64,000 nucleotides of DNA from Sinohyriopsis cumingii (GCA_028554795.2 JAPYKE020000037.1:372001-436000), one strand, 5' to 3'; positions 50,234 to 60,960 are shown, counted from the stretch's first letter. Made by a program: numbers and translations. The notes: generated from the letters alone by a model not told the origin.

Positions 50234-53200
50234 ATGGATGAGTTCGAGAGATTAGCAGCAATTAAGCCCTGGAAAAATATTAAGTTCAATTTCGATAGAG
50301 TCCTCAAGGACACACCAAAAGCGTTAATAAACGATAGAACCCTGTTGAGTAAAATACGCGATTGTATCGATGAATTCAAGCGTGATGGCGCATCTCATAG
50401 TTGGTCAACATTTCGAATTGATGGCGTTGTTGATGCTACCATGAACGACAACCGCGCAGCAACGATAATATCACAACTTGACGGTAAAAGGTATTTCTTC
50501 AGAGTAAAATTCATTGTCCGGGTGGAATCAGGTGATTGGATCATACGTGATAAATTTGAACCAGTTCTCAGCGACAAGAAAACAGTCATTGTTAGCCGCG
50601 ACTCCAAGCCCGGGCTGTTAACCGGAATTGACAGACCATACTATGAACGAGCGTATCCTGAAACAGCAGTTGTTTATGGAATATACCCGTTAAATAAGAA
50701 ACCTGATATCGGAAAACTGAAACCGATGAAACAGTCAACGGGGATAAATTGTGTAGCAGAACGAGTAATAGAGCATTTTACAAATGCATGTCGAGGAAAC
50801 AAATTGACTGATTTACGACGTAGCAAAATCAACCAGTGGGAACTAACCGTAAAAGAGCGTGGAGCAACCATCAGCGACATAGCGAGATTAGAAACATCGC
50901 TGAGATTTCCAATAACCGTTACAACGATAACCGGTGAAGTATTATACGAATCGAAGTACAAATCAAATGGAGCCCCAATCAAAATTATTGATCATAACGA
51001 ACACGCATGGACGCCCGCGATCACAGTGTTTCCACGGGATAGAACAGTAAAGTATATCCCGGGGGAATTCCTGGAAGAGAACGGGTTTCTCGCGGAGAGG
51101 AAACTATTTGATGCTATTGCTTGTTTGTGTAAAAACGACCCTGTATCAGTGTGGTTACTTCGCAGCGCTGATACCTTTGATCAGTTTGTAAGACCAAACG
51201 GTGAATTATACCGCACTGAAGCGTTTCACAACAAAATGAAAAAAACCGCCATAGAATTTGAAGAGCATGATGAACAACTGCTAACAAATTGTTTTACGAT
51301 TTCATCGGTTGTAGCTCATGTTGCAGCGAGGAAAAATGCGTGGAGTCCAACACGCAAGGAATTTCTACCGGATGTACAATCCAGTTGTTTGGAATACTAT
51401 CACGGTGGACTATGGAACACTGAATACAACCGCGACGCTATGATTTCCGTTGATATGGTTGCCTGTTATCCAGCGAGTTTTCTCGGGTATGGATCCGCCG
51501 CTGAGTATTTCAAACGATTTGGACACCCCAGACATGAAATGACTCGTGTTGCTATTAATGGACCACTGCCTGATTTTGATTTAACTGGATTCGCTCGCAT
51601 AGTATCATTTGAGTTCGCGGCAGGACTTCATCGCTGTTGCTATATTTGGATCGGTAGACACATGGCTGAAAAGAAGTGGTTGCCAATAGCGCTGCTACGG
51701 TATATGATTGATTGTAAAATGCTAATTTCGTTGATTGTCAGCGACGCGATTATATCATACCGAGCGCAGACTGAAGTCTGGTTACCAGAACCGGAGCGTC
51801 TAGATAGCATAATTGACGAGTCCAAAAAACACATCGATGCCGACGAGGAATATATCGTCGAATGGTCCAGGAGGATATTCAACCAACGAAACCACGAGGC
51901 AAAAGATCTCGGTAGAAGAATAATCGGTAAGTTCACACAAGGTGGAAAAAACTACGACTACAAACGATATTGCTCACGGCTGATTATAGATGACGCAGAA
52001 TATGATTTCGTAATCAAGGACGCAGTGGCAAAAAATAGATACGTGAACTGCGAAACAGCTTTCTTGTCCAATGGAACGAGGTTGGGTACAGTTGTTACCT
52101 ACAGCGATGGAGACAGCCCGGCATACCCGCATTTGAGGGCGTCTATGCTGGGTTACGCCGCTATCAATTTATTCTCGATGATAAATAGATTCCCCGACAC
52201 CGCGGTTAGAGTAGCCGTTGATTCATTTTATGTTGACGTAGCGTATAAGGAAAACGTAGCCGAGTTTACTAGTCCGGACGAGAGTTGGGGTACATGGAGA
52301 ATTAAAAAAGAAATACGACGCGATTATTCCCCGTCAGCGGATGTCACCGTTGAAAACAATTACCTACGCGGTGATAAATTGTCAGAATGGTCTAATGCAC
52401 CACCGTGTTCTGATCCAATTTGTAGACATAAAACAGTTTATTTAAGCGGCTGTGGCGGGTCAGGAAAGACGACTCGGGCAATTGAATTATTTCGAACGCG
52501 GACAAGTATAATCGTGCTTACACCGACCCATAGACTAGCGCGAGAAATAAAACAACGAAATGTTGACGCCGTTACTTATCACAGCTTTTTTCGATACAGT
52601 GGCGGTGAGTGGACTCCTGATCGAATGGGTGAAAAATTTATTCCTGGGGTTATCATTTGGGATGAGATATGTACTGTTTCGTTAGATACTTTACGAATGT
52701 TTCTTGAGTGGTTGCTGCGCGCGAATACAGCGGTAATCATGTGTGGGGATCATGGCCAACCACCACCATTTGTCGGCGAGGGTCCACATGATTGGTTAAA
52801 GGGTTTTGTGGACTATTATGAAGAAACCGATACTGATTACCGAGCACTTGATGAACAACTGCGCGGGGTTAAAAAATTAATCAGATTACAGCCGGATAGA
52901 ATTCAGTGTGAAATAATCCGCGAGGTGATTCCGGAAACGCCGTTAAATGAATTCTGGGAAACATGGAGACCAAACGATTTGATTGTAGCGAGTAGAAAGA
53001 TAGTCAGGGACACACTTCAGCGGAAGTTGTTTACGTTGCATAAGGAAAAGTTTCCAACGCGTCCAGTGCCGTTATGTTATAGACCCGCGGATACACGGCG
53101 GCAGAACATTGAAGTTGAAATTCCAGCCCCGACAGCGTCGGGGACAAAAAAACAGGTTCTCGTGCTGAATGATATCGTGCTCGTTGATATCAGCGTCGTC

Positions 53201-53512
53201 GAGGACGCGCTACGTGCTGATAAATCCCCGTGGACGCTAGGATACGCAACAACAATACATTCCTCGCAGGGACTAACCATCACGGACACAATTGTTTGGA
53301 TGGTTGATAATCGCATCGAATGGTCGAATCTAGTCTATCTTGCAGTGTCCCGAGTACGGAGGATAAATCAGCTTCGAAGAATTGTTATTGACGGAGTCAG
53401 TGACGAAGTCACCAACGACATCATCGATGCAAGCGTCATTGATAGAAAACTCTCGGGTTACCGCCAACAGGATAAAAAAAACAGCGGCGTTTTGATATTG
53501 ATGCCGAATTAA
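50234..53512 (+). CDS. Polymerase-helicase replication protein, HNH domain out of frame, element B
   Basis: 1092 residues in frame. Closely matches A through the polymerase motifs (SVDMVACYPASF; AVDSFYVDV) and the helicase motifs (GCGGSGKTT; IIWDEICTV; IHSSQGLT; LAVSRVRR), with a few small deletions (such as NDA near the middle and part of the EAGDKVT segment). The frame leaves the homologous sequence at an A8 tract (53474-53481), where A has A9, and stops 13 codons later. The HNH domain lies immediately downstream in another frame. Start chosen as for A. Confidence 0.85.
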   Translation: MDEFERLAAIKPWKNIKFNFDRVLKDTPKALINDRTLLSKIRDCIDEFKRDGASHSWSTFRIDGVVDATMNDNRAATIISQLDGKRYFFRVKFIVRVESGDWIIRDKFEPVLSDKKTVIVSRDSKPGLLTGIDRPYYERAYPETAVVYGIYPLNKKPDIGKLKPMKQSTGINCVAERVIEHFTNACRGNKLTDLRRSKINQWELTVKERGATISDIARLETSLRFPITVTTITGEVLYESKYKSNGAPIKIIDHNEHAWTPAITVFPRDRTVKYIPGEFLEENGFLAERKLFDAIACLCKNDPVSVWLLRSADTFDQFVRPNGELYRTEAFHNKMKKTAIEFEEHDEQLLTNCFTISSVVAHVAARKNAWSPTRKEFLPDVQSSCLEYYHGGLWNTEYNRDAMISVDMVACYPASFLGYGSAAEYFKRFGHPRHEMTRVAINGPLPDFDLTGFARIVSFEFAAGLHRCCYIWIGRHMAEKKWLPIALLRYMIDCKMLISLIVSDAIISYRAQTEVWLPEPERLDSIIDESKKHIDADEEYIVEWSRRIFNQRNHEAKDLGRRIIGKFTQGGKNYDYKRYCSRLIIDDAEYDFVIKDAVAKNRYVNCETAFLSNGTRLGTVVTYSDGDSPAYPHLRASMLGYAAINLFSMINRFPDTAVRVAVDSFYVDVAYKENVAEFTSPDESWGTWRIKKEIRRDYSPSADVTVENNYLRGDKLSEWSNAPPCSDPICRHKTVYLSGCGGSGKTTRAIELFRTRTSIIVLTPTHRLAREIKQRNVDAVTYHSFFRYSGGEWTPDRMGEKFIPGVIIWDEICTVSLDTLRMFLEWLLRANTAVIMCGDHGQPPPFVGEGPHDWLKGFVDYYEETDTDYRALDEQLRGVKKLIRLQPDRIQCEIIREVIPETPLNEFWETWRPNDLIVASRKIVRDTLQRKLFTLHKEKFPTRPVPLCYRPADTRRQNIEVEIPAPTASGTKKQVLVLNDIVLVDISVVEDALRADKSPWTLGYATTIHSSQGLTITDTIVWMVDNRIEWSNLVYLAVSRVRRINQLRRIVIDGVSDEVTNDIIDASVIDRKLSGYRQQDKKNSGVLILMPN

Positions 53513-53697
53513 TAATTGCGTTACGACAACAACAGAATAATCACTGCGCGAGTTGTAATTGTGTAATGCGCTGGCGTTATTCGGATAAAGACGCTCGCCA
53601 ATTTACCGTGGACAGGATCGATAACAGTCTCGGTCATGTCAAAAACAATGTGAGGTTGACATGTCTTGAGTGTAATAGACGCAACGGCGCTAGTTAA
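53513..53697 (+). pseudogene. Detached HNH domain, element B
   Basis: Encodes the CASCNC, FTVDRIDN and CLECNRRNG segments seen at the C-terminus of the A protein, without a stop but also without a start codon. It is separated from the replication protein only by the A8/A9 difference. It overlaps the convergent integrase by eight bases, as in A. Confidence 0.8.
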
Positions 53698-54634
53698 GAC
53701 CACGCGGGGGCAATTGAGTATCGTCAGGTATCACTTGTAGTTGCTCGCGTGTAAACCCCCGCTGTGGGGCAGTTGGATCCAGTCTATAGATCGGTGGTCT
53801 ACCAGTTGATCGTGTTATCGTTGATATGTTATGTGTGGTAACACTCCAGATAGGATCAGTAGCTCTTTTTTTACCGCCTTCAAGCTCTCCTGGTTCATAC
53901 AGATATCTCACGGTAACATCGCCGAGAATCGGCTTGGAAACGCTATCTATTTTTGATCTTCCGGGTATATACTCGTATTTAATCGCGTCGCTGGGCTTCA
54001 TGTTGATTGCTCGGGTAATCTCGTTATTTAACGCTGCAATTACGCCTGGCAACCTTTTGACCCATTCACGAGATCGTTTTTCTTGGATGAATTCCTTCGC
54101 GTATTGATATCCAAATAACCGTTCAGCGAGAGTCCGATTGAATCGTTCAACAATTGCCTGATCACGATGTAGCGCAGTATGACCTCGTCGTATCGCGACG
54201 CTATGATGTTTCAGCGTTGATAAAACAGCGCCGCGAAATTCACTACCGGGATCAACTTGTAATAGATTTGGCCAGCGCAGAGGACCTCTTCGATAAATTC
54301 TTTCAAACGCAGCGGCTACTTCAGTTGCTGACTTTGTTTTTAACGGCTCCGCTTGTTTGTATCGACTCGCAACATCAACTACGGTTAGCGCGTATTTGTA
54401 ACCGTTGTCATGCGGCAGAAATAGTATATCAGCCTGATGAACTTCATTAGGTACGCTGACATCAAAGCGCGAGAAGTTGATTTGTTTAGGCGGTGGTAGA
54501 TAGATTTGCCATATAGCCTGTTTGGATAACCAATTAGCCGCAGTGGCCCTCGTTACTTTTGCAGCGCTTGCAAGCTTACCAATTGCGGCCTTTCCCTTCC
54601 AGTATCCTCTCGGAGAATAATAGATGGATTCCAT
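53690..54634 (-). CDS. Retroviral-type (rve) integrase, element B
   Basis: 314 residues, starting at the ATG at 54634 preceded by GTTTATAATAACAAC as in A. Catalytic Asp (QADILFL), Asp (LLQVDPGSEF) and Glu (VERFNR) are all present, and the C-terminus is intact. The two integrases differ at only a handful of positions, so both could act on either set of ends. Confidence 0.94.
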   Translation of the reverse strand: MESIYYSPRGYWKGKAAIGKLASAAKVTRATAANWLSKQAIWQIYLPPPKQINFSRFDVSVPNEVHQADILFLPHDNGYKYALTVVDVASRYKQAEPLKTKSATEVAAAFERIYRRGPLRWPNLLQVDPGSEFRGAVLSTLKHHSVAIRRGHTALHRDQAIVERFNRTLAERLFGYQYAKEFIQEKRSREWVKRLPGVIAALNNEITRAINMKPSDAIKYEYIPGRSKIDSVSKPILGDVTVRYLYEPGELEGGKKRATDPIWSVTTHNISTITRSTGRPPIYRLDPTAPQRGFTREQLQVIPDDTQLPPRGLN

Positions 54635-54659
54635 GTTGTTATTATAAACGCTAGCGTTT

Positions 54660-55035
54660 TCAATTACCAGCGCGAAAAGCTCCGCTTCCAATCATTAATT
54701 TACCTTTCATAGCCGATTTTACCAACCATGAGGCTAATTTTTCTTTGAAGGATTTATCAGGAATAGCATTTAGCGCGTGAATTAATTTTACGTCCGCGAT
54801 ATGACGCTGTTGCAGATCGCCACTTTTGTAAGCAACATCATGAGCATGACACGCCTTATCGATAGCGTTTATTGGATACTCACCGGGTTTGGGCTGATTT
54901 TGATCATCGAGTCTGATATCTAATCGCGTTCCGGGGCCACAGTAGCTATATCCTGGGAGGTGTTTTTCTCCTGGATACTTTGCCCACGGGGTTCCGGGGA
55001 GTTTTGATAACTTGGCTGCAATATCACTTCCTCGC
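54660..55035 (-). CDS. Phospholipase A2 domain (-1 frame), element B
   Basis: The same domain as in A, with YCGPGTRLD and HDVAY intact, but read from the -1 frame relative to the zinc ribbon. It has no ATG upstream of the catalytic residues. It joins the ribbon frame at the T8/A8 tract (55036-55043), as in element A. The stop is at 54660-54662. Confidence 0.8.
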
Positions 55036-55198
55036 TTTTTTTTAAAACACCCCCGGGTTTAATAGAAATAAATCTAAATTTCTTCGTACCGCATTGTGCA
55101 CACTTGCCAGTAAGCGCCGATCTGTTATTTTTTGTTGTAGCGGTTGTCATATCATTTGTGCCAGTACGTACTCTACACTTTACACAATATAGATCCAT
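54920..55198 (-). CDS. DUF5679-like zinc ribbon, element B
   Basis: Same as the ribbon frame of A: CVKC at residues 5-8 and CAQCG after the TG loop, then GGVLKKS at the A8 tract and an off-frame tail. The tract and the -1 relationship to PLA2 are conserved in both elements, although other poly-A tracts differ between them. Confidence 0.8.
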   Translation of the reverse strand: MDLYCVKCRVRTGTNDMTTATTKNNRSALTGKCAQCGTKKFRFISIKPGGVLKKSEEVILQPSYQNSPEPRGQSIQEKNTSQDIATVAPERD

Positions 55199-55203
55199 AA
55201 TTT

Positions 55204-55878
55204 ATGTATAGAGACATGAATATAATTGACTTTTCAGCGACTAAAACAAGAGAACCAGTTAAGCATGTTGCAGCGTTACCAAACTCGATCCGGATGATTA
55301 TCATCGGACCATCTGGATCCGGCAAGACGCAATTGTTACTTAATTTAATAATGAGATGGATGAAGTGGGATAAGTTGTATTTGGTTGCTCCTAGCGTAGA
55401 TGATCAACGATGCTACGAGGTGTTGAAAGATTTCAACGAGAATGCATCAGCGATCGCTAAAAAAAATGTCATTGAGTTTATTACGGATATCAATGATGCG
55501 CCAGGTATCGATGATATTGATGGCGACGTTAACAATCTAGTCGTGTACGATGATGTTATGTTAGACAATCAAAAAAACCCAGCTAGGATATTTTCCAGAG
55601 GCAGGCATAAAAACACTGACGTGATATATGTCACTCAACGATACACTCAGATTCCAAAAGTAATCAGAGACAACTGTAATATTCTTGCTGTATTCAACGG
55701 CGTTGATACACACACGCTACGAAATATTTGGCAGACATGGTGCGGCGGTGACATGGACTTTAATGTTTTTCGAAACTTTTTTAGTCATGCTCAGTCGACC
55801 CCACATGGATTTGTAACGATAAATTTACATGATCCTCGGACACGATATCGTATCGGACTTGACCAAATATTCGGTTAA
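55204..55878 (+). CDS. A32/FtsK-HerA-type packaging ATPase, element B
   Basis: 224 residues. Walker A GPSGSGKT and Walker B LVVYDD are intact, with only two substitutions that I can see relative to A. The stop is one base before the right TIR. Confidence 0.92.
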   Translation: MYRDMNIIDFSATKTREPVKHVAALPNSIRMIIIGPSGSGKTQLLLNLIMRWMKWDKLYLVAPSVDDQRCYEVLKDFNENASAIAKKNVIEFITDINDAPGIDDIDGDVNNLVVYDDVMLDNQKNPARIFSRGRHKNTDVIYVTQRYTQIPKVIRDNCNILAVFNGVDTHTLRNIWQTWCGGDMDFNVFRNFFSHAQSTPHGFVTINLHDPRTRYRIGLDQIFG

Positions 55879-56136
55879 ATCATAGCAGCAGGGGGGGGGC
55901 GATGACATCGACGCGGGACGCCCGATGATTACCACGGGAAAACACCAACGAGATGTTGTCGCGAAATATAGCGTTTTCGAGCAAAAAACGCTAAGGCTCC
56001 ATTTGCCAAACGGAGACTTTATTTTTTTTTTGTTCGAAAAGTGAGATTTCGAAGGAAGGCTCTATTTGTCGTTTTAAAGCCTCAATCAAATTTTGTCGAA
56101 AAAGTTGTCGGATTCGCCCCCCCCCCCCCTGCTGCT
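55879..56136. repeat. Element B right terminal inverted repeat (about 258 bp)
   Basis: Inverse of 41398-41648, with longer G/C runs at the module edges (C runs of up to 14 at the outer end). A single substitution (GGAGCCTT) in a hairpin arm distinguishes it from the left copy. Confidence 0.9.
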
Positions 56137-56406
56137 TAACTGAACTGTTGCCATGGTGATAACAGTTCAATAAACAATATCAGCAATCTACATCCTGGGA
56201 TTTAATGTTATGCCCAATCATTTTATCTGCCATCTTAGAAAAATGTTTTATTCAAAGTGCTGTGTATTTATTTTTATCAAGAGAATATCAATCTGATTTC
56301 ATAAGTTTCTTATGCTTTCTAGAAACCATAAATCATAATCCATCTTTGTCCAGTAGGAAATGGGCAAAGCATTGCCACAGTTGAGTACAGTGCATATGCT
56401 TGAAAG

Positions 56407-56665
56407 GCAAGAACACATATCACAAAACTAAAGGATCTAAACCTGTTGGACTGTAAGGCACAAATATCACAAGACAAGGATTTGAATCAACTGAGCTGTA
56501 TATTACACATAGTACAAGACCAAAGGATCTGAACCTCAGGCTGTAAGGCACAGATATCACACAAAAAGCATTTGAATCAGCTGAGCTCTATATTATACTA
56601 CAAGACTAAAGGGTCCGAACCAGTTAGATCATCTTCCACAAATACCACAAAGATTAAGGGATCTG
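56407..56665. repeat. Diverged units related to the 47 bp minisatellite
   Basis: Phrases of the type CACAAGACTAAAGGATCTGAAC recur with 60-100 bp spacing, the same motif that is amplified regularly at 58390-58745. It starts 270 bp right of element B. Confidence 0.65.
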
Positions 56666-58389
56666 AACAAGATAGACTAGGCATGGGCAACTTTCTCCAG
56701 AGTGCGGGCTAGATAAGCAATTTTTTAAAGCCCCATACTACGATGTAAATTAATGGATAAAACCAGGTCAAAGGCCAGATTCATCCTGCGGGCTGTATTT
56801 TTCCCACCCCTGAAACAGACCATCTGTCACACACAAAATATATATTCGCTTAAAAGTCAACCTTTTTTACTGAAAAGTTGATTCATTCAGAGTAGACGTA
56901 GTCTTATAAAAAATTCTAGGGTAATGTTATAAACTTGCAATGTTTGCAGTACAGGTATATTTTGTGAATTCAAATATATTTTATGTTTCTATGCCAGTAA
57001 TAGCATTCAGAAATGAGTATATGGTATGTACCATAATTTATCTATTTCATGACTATTCATTTCACAACACCTATATCTACATTTATTTTTTTGGATTTTA
57101 AAATATTATGGGTAAATTAAATACTACCCACTGCAAGGTGAAATGTGCATCAATGTTGTTTACTGTGGGTGTTTACTAGCAAGTATATTGCTTCTATTTT
57201 GTGCAAGTCCTAACAACCTGTATTTGTATTAATATCTTTGTTTAGTTGTACAAACACTTGTGTTTGATGCAATAAAATGTCTGATTTAAGCTGTATTTTC
57301 CATTTACATAAATTATATTTTTTTTATTTCCAAATTTTCTGCCACTGCACATGACCCAATAAGACCTTGGCTTGTAAAAGCAGAACTCACTTGTATTCAA
57401 GATGACAATCCTTTCGATTGGGACACAAATTTAATACATGTGCTTATTCAGTCCAAAGCAGAGTTCTACATCTTCCAGTGAATGTTTGACCTTAATCCAT
57501 TTTAGCTTGTAAAGGCAGTATCCTTATTATTTTCCCAAGTGACAACCCTTTGATCAAGCCAAGAGTATGATACTTGCTCAGCACTAAGTAACACAGGGTG
57601 ATCTTGCCACACAATTGAAATATTCAGTTGCAGCCTTGAACAGATTTCACAGACTATCATCCATGTATTGCTGACAGAACCAAAGCTCAGTCTCAACATA
57701 AACACCCACATGTGATAGTGAAGCCAAGGAATCGGGAGTCAGATATTTACAATTAACTGACCATGACAATTTACAATGATTAGACAATAATGGATGATTT
57801 CAGAACTTTATCAAACAATAAAGATGAATTCTTGGACTTTGTACGAGATGACATTAGACAGTGACATTCATAAGATACTGTGAATTAAAAAAACATAGAC
57901 TTAACTAGCACTGTTTATTTGAAAGATGCATGGAATTAACAGTATGGGATACTGTGAAGTGGATTATTCTTAACTATTTTTATACTGATATTTGACCCAC
58001 AGCCGAATTCATGGATTTATCATATAAATGGATTTCAAATTTCAAGCATTATGGACTTTAATGGATTTAATTAGGGCAAACTGTCTGCTGCCAATTTATT
58101 TGTGACGTGTTCCACTCAGTTATATAATTGTATTTTACATTGGTTCTCTCATTACCTGTCTGTCTGTCTTTCTGTCTATCTAGGGCTTGTTAATTTTTTC
58201 CAAAATGCAACTCTAACTCACTGATGACAGATCTGACTTGCAAAATACACCCCAACTTATAGGAGGGTCAAAGAGATTTTGGCTCTTTGTAGCCCTTAAG
58301 AAAGGGGATGGGATTTTTATTCGAAATAACATATAAGCAAGTATATATGGTAACAAAAAAAAAAGGAATCTAAACCAGCCAAACCATCT
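56666..58389. other. Intronic DNA, nothing recognised
   Basis: AT-rich, with no conserved frame. The minus-strand frame 57502-57711 shows no domain. Confidence 0.45.
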
Positions 58390-58745
58390 GCCTCACAATT
58401 CAAAAGATCAAAGGATCTGAAACAGCCCAATCATCTGCCACACATATCACAAGACCAAAGGATCTGAAACAGCCAGATCATCTGCCACACATATCACAAG
58501 ACCAATGGATCTGAAACAGCCAGATCATGTGCCACACATATCCAAGACCAAAGGATCTGAAACAGCCAGATCATCTGCCACACATATCACAAGACCAAAG
58601 GATCTGAAACAGCCAGATCATCTGCCACACACATCACAAGACCAAAGGATCTGAAACAGCCAGATCATCTGCCACACATATCACAAGACCAAAGGATCTG
58701 AAACAGCCAGATCATCTGCCACACATATCACAAGACCAAAGGATC
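58390..58745. repeat. 47 bp minisatellite (about 7.5 units)
   Basis: Units of ACAAGACCAAAGGATCTGAA plus ACAGCCAGATCATCTGCCAC plus ACATATC, with few differences between units. The spacing of 47 is not a multiple of three, so no frame stays open. Confidence 0.93.
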
Positions 58746-59802
58746 TGAACAGCTGGTTACACCATCTGGCACATCAAATGTGCTACAAGTCATAAACATC
58801 TGAACAGCTATACATACCATCTGGTACACCACACATACAGTACTTAAGTTTTTGCATGTGAATGTCAGTGTTCACACAATAACTGAACCACAAGAATTAG
58901 TCAGTTTTTGCAGCACATATATATCACACTTTCCTCTTTTCTTTCATTCATGGCAAATGTTTTTAATTATATACATCAACTATATAAAAACATTCACATA
59001 AATTCACTTATCTATTCCCCCATTGGGCACAAAATGGGCACAAAATGTTGATACTGATGTGCTAGTCTTGCTTTTTCTGCAGCCTTGCTTTCCTTTTTGA
59101 AACCATTGTAATGTGGGCTCAATGTTCAGTTCATTCTTTTCATTCTCAACAAGAGTTTTTTTCTTCTTTTAAGTTCTTGTATATATGTAGCTCACATATT
59201 CTAACAAAGGGTTGTATCTGCCTTCTCATGTACAAAATATTTTTACAATACAGTACAGCACATTTTCCAGCTGCCTTTAGATCATATTTGACATTCCATA
59301 CTGAAATGTCAATTTCTATGATTGTTCTCTGATATGGAATCAATAATACCATTCATGACACTGAAGGATGACTCTACTTGCCGGATATAAAAACAACTCA
59401 TTAAAGATGTAACCGTCTTTGATACACAAGGGTATCTGGCAACAATATAGTCATTTCACTGGTGATCTATACGTTGTCCTTAAGGGAATCAGTTTGGAAT
59501 CTTCTGACTTCCAGATCAATCTGGTGAAGGCCTTCTCATTTAACATGTTAGATGCTACTGTACAGTTGGTAGTATTAGCTCAAATCTTTCTGGCCATCAT
59601 CACAAAATGCTGGTCCTCTGGCATTCAGTTTTCTTACAAACTGACCAAGTACATTCCCATTGACTTTGTGTTCAAGACATGCTAATTTCCACACACTTTT
59701 CAAACCTCTTGTGTCTGTGTTTCTATAGATAGTTTGAGATGTCATGTTTGACAAACATACTTTCTTCCATCAGTTTCCATTACATGAAGATTCACTGGAG
59801 GA

Positions 59803-59806
<4 letters not shown>
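58746..59806. other. Intronic DNA, nothing recognised
   Basis: Short plus-strand frames (59111-59332, 59419-59685) show no domain or splice support. Confidence 0.4.
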
Positions 59807-59836
<30 letters not shown>

Positions 59837-60144
59837 ATTTGGATTTTTAATGTAGCTTCTACAATTTTACAGTCATACTGCTACGATGTCTGCAGTGTGG
59901 AAGTTTATGCTGATGTCTAGCACTGAAGCATCATGCCAAAGACATATAGTATGATGTCCCACCCAGTCACATTATCCTGACAAGAGGTCAATTAGTCCTA
60001 ACACTAACCTCTTAATGCTGAGCACCAAGTGAGGCAGGTGCTAGTACCATTTTTATAAGTCTTTGGTATGATTCATCCAGGGTTTGAACCTGTGACCTCC
60101 CCCATCTGAGGCAGACATTCTAACCACTAGGCCACCAGAGTGGT
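59807..60144 (-). mobile_element. tRNA-derived SINE, copy 4, with (TG)n
   Basis: Minus-strand copy of the family at 8487. A 28 bp TG run at its tail end is followed by GATTTGGATTTTTAATGTAG, the conserved body and the head CTAACCACTAGGCCACCAG. It lies within the long intron of the C3orf33-like gene. Confidence 0.85.
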
Positions 60145-60798
60145 GGGAGGAATAGAAATGCTTCATCAATCAGAATGCTCTTGAACAACAATCAAATGTT
60201 AAATAACATATGGAGCCAATACTATTAAAAGGATCATCTTTATACGGTTAAGTTATTGCAGAATGGAGCTGGATACTAGACAGTTATTTAAAAACTGAAT
60301 CAGAGATGATAGAAAGAATAAACAAATCAAGGAAAATCTGATTCACATGAGAAGAAACTCAGAATTCTGCTTTAAAATGGAAAATATAATCACTGTGCCC
60401 CTCATACTACATCGGTATAGTCATAAATTCCATTAAGAGTCCCTCAATACAAAATCCCTCAGTAAAACACTCAAATTACATGGGTATAGTCAAAGATCCC
60501 ATTGGACTGGGCACATTTTATCCTATCAAGATTACTTGATTTATTTCATTTTAGGTTCTTGGCACAACCATAATGTGCTTTAACATCATTAAATACTGGT
60601 ACTCCACTTCTTTTGCAATAATGCACTATTAGGACACACCCTCATTTTAAAGTTCCCTCACTTACAAGACAAGTCATTCTTATGGATCCCATGAAAGGCA
60701 TTATGAAGAGGGAGCTACTTTGAATTTAACTCCCATCCCATGACATAGGTTAGGGATATATTGACAGGTTAGATTATGAAAAGTAAAATTTGAAATAC
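60145..60798. other. Intronic DNA next to the SNase exon
   Basis: No gene. The start of the intron (minus strand) has GGGTATTTC, an acceptable 5' splice site, at 60798-60790. Confidence 0.45.
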
Positions 60799-60960
60799 CC
60801 TTTGGAGTTTTACATGGCACAGCAATGCAGCAGGTGGGTCACCAGGCTCAACTGCAAGCAATGTGAACCAGACATTTTTACTGGTCACTTTGTCAACCAG
60901 CCACTGATTACCAGCAGGTGTCACATCAAGGAAGGCCAGCTTTACTGGAAGAAGGTGCTC
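60799..60960 (-). CDS. C3orf33-like protein, internal SNase-fold exon (host gene)
   Basis: On the minus strand, a TAATTTTACAG acceptor precedes a 54-codon exon. It encodes LLPVKLAFLDVTPAGNQW, then LVDKVTSKNVWFTLLAV and ALLCHVKLQR, which ends at AGG|GTATTT (phase 0). The pattern of a LA.L.V/TPAG.QWL segment, then VWF.LL, then L.C.VKL corresponds to the core of the SNase-like domain of C3orf33. Its end phase fits the exon at 39051-39353, and the joint falls between two strands. Upstream exons should lie beyond 61 kb, but I could not find them. Two extra bases (to 60962) belong to the exon if the acceptor is ACAG|AGG. Confidence 0.7.

Larger units (their letters stand above)
41398..56136 (-). 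mobile_element. Element B: Polinton/adintovirus-like element, nearly complete
   Basis: A 14.7 kb relative of element A in reverse orientation. Most genes are near-identical to those of A, but its terminal repeats are of another sequence. Frame changes affect the major capsid, the replication protein and the hydrophobic-protein/protease pair, and a premature stop shortens the Gly-rich protein. The penton-like gene has a domain insertion, and a 320 bp low-complexity insert lies before the pVI-like gene. No 5 bp duplication is visible at its ends. The junctions read GCTTA|AGCAGCAG and CTGCTGCT|TAACT, so TTAA overlaps both ends. It sits inside an intron of the C3orf33-like host gene. Confidence 0.92.

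Noticed and set aside
41395-56139. Element B as a piggyBac-type TTAA transposon
   Set aside because: It encodes an rve integrase and no piggyBac transposase; TTAA at the ends may be coincidence.
58390-58745. CRISPR-like regular array
   Set aside because: Units are contiguous 47 bp tandem copies without unique spacers, in an animal genome.
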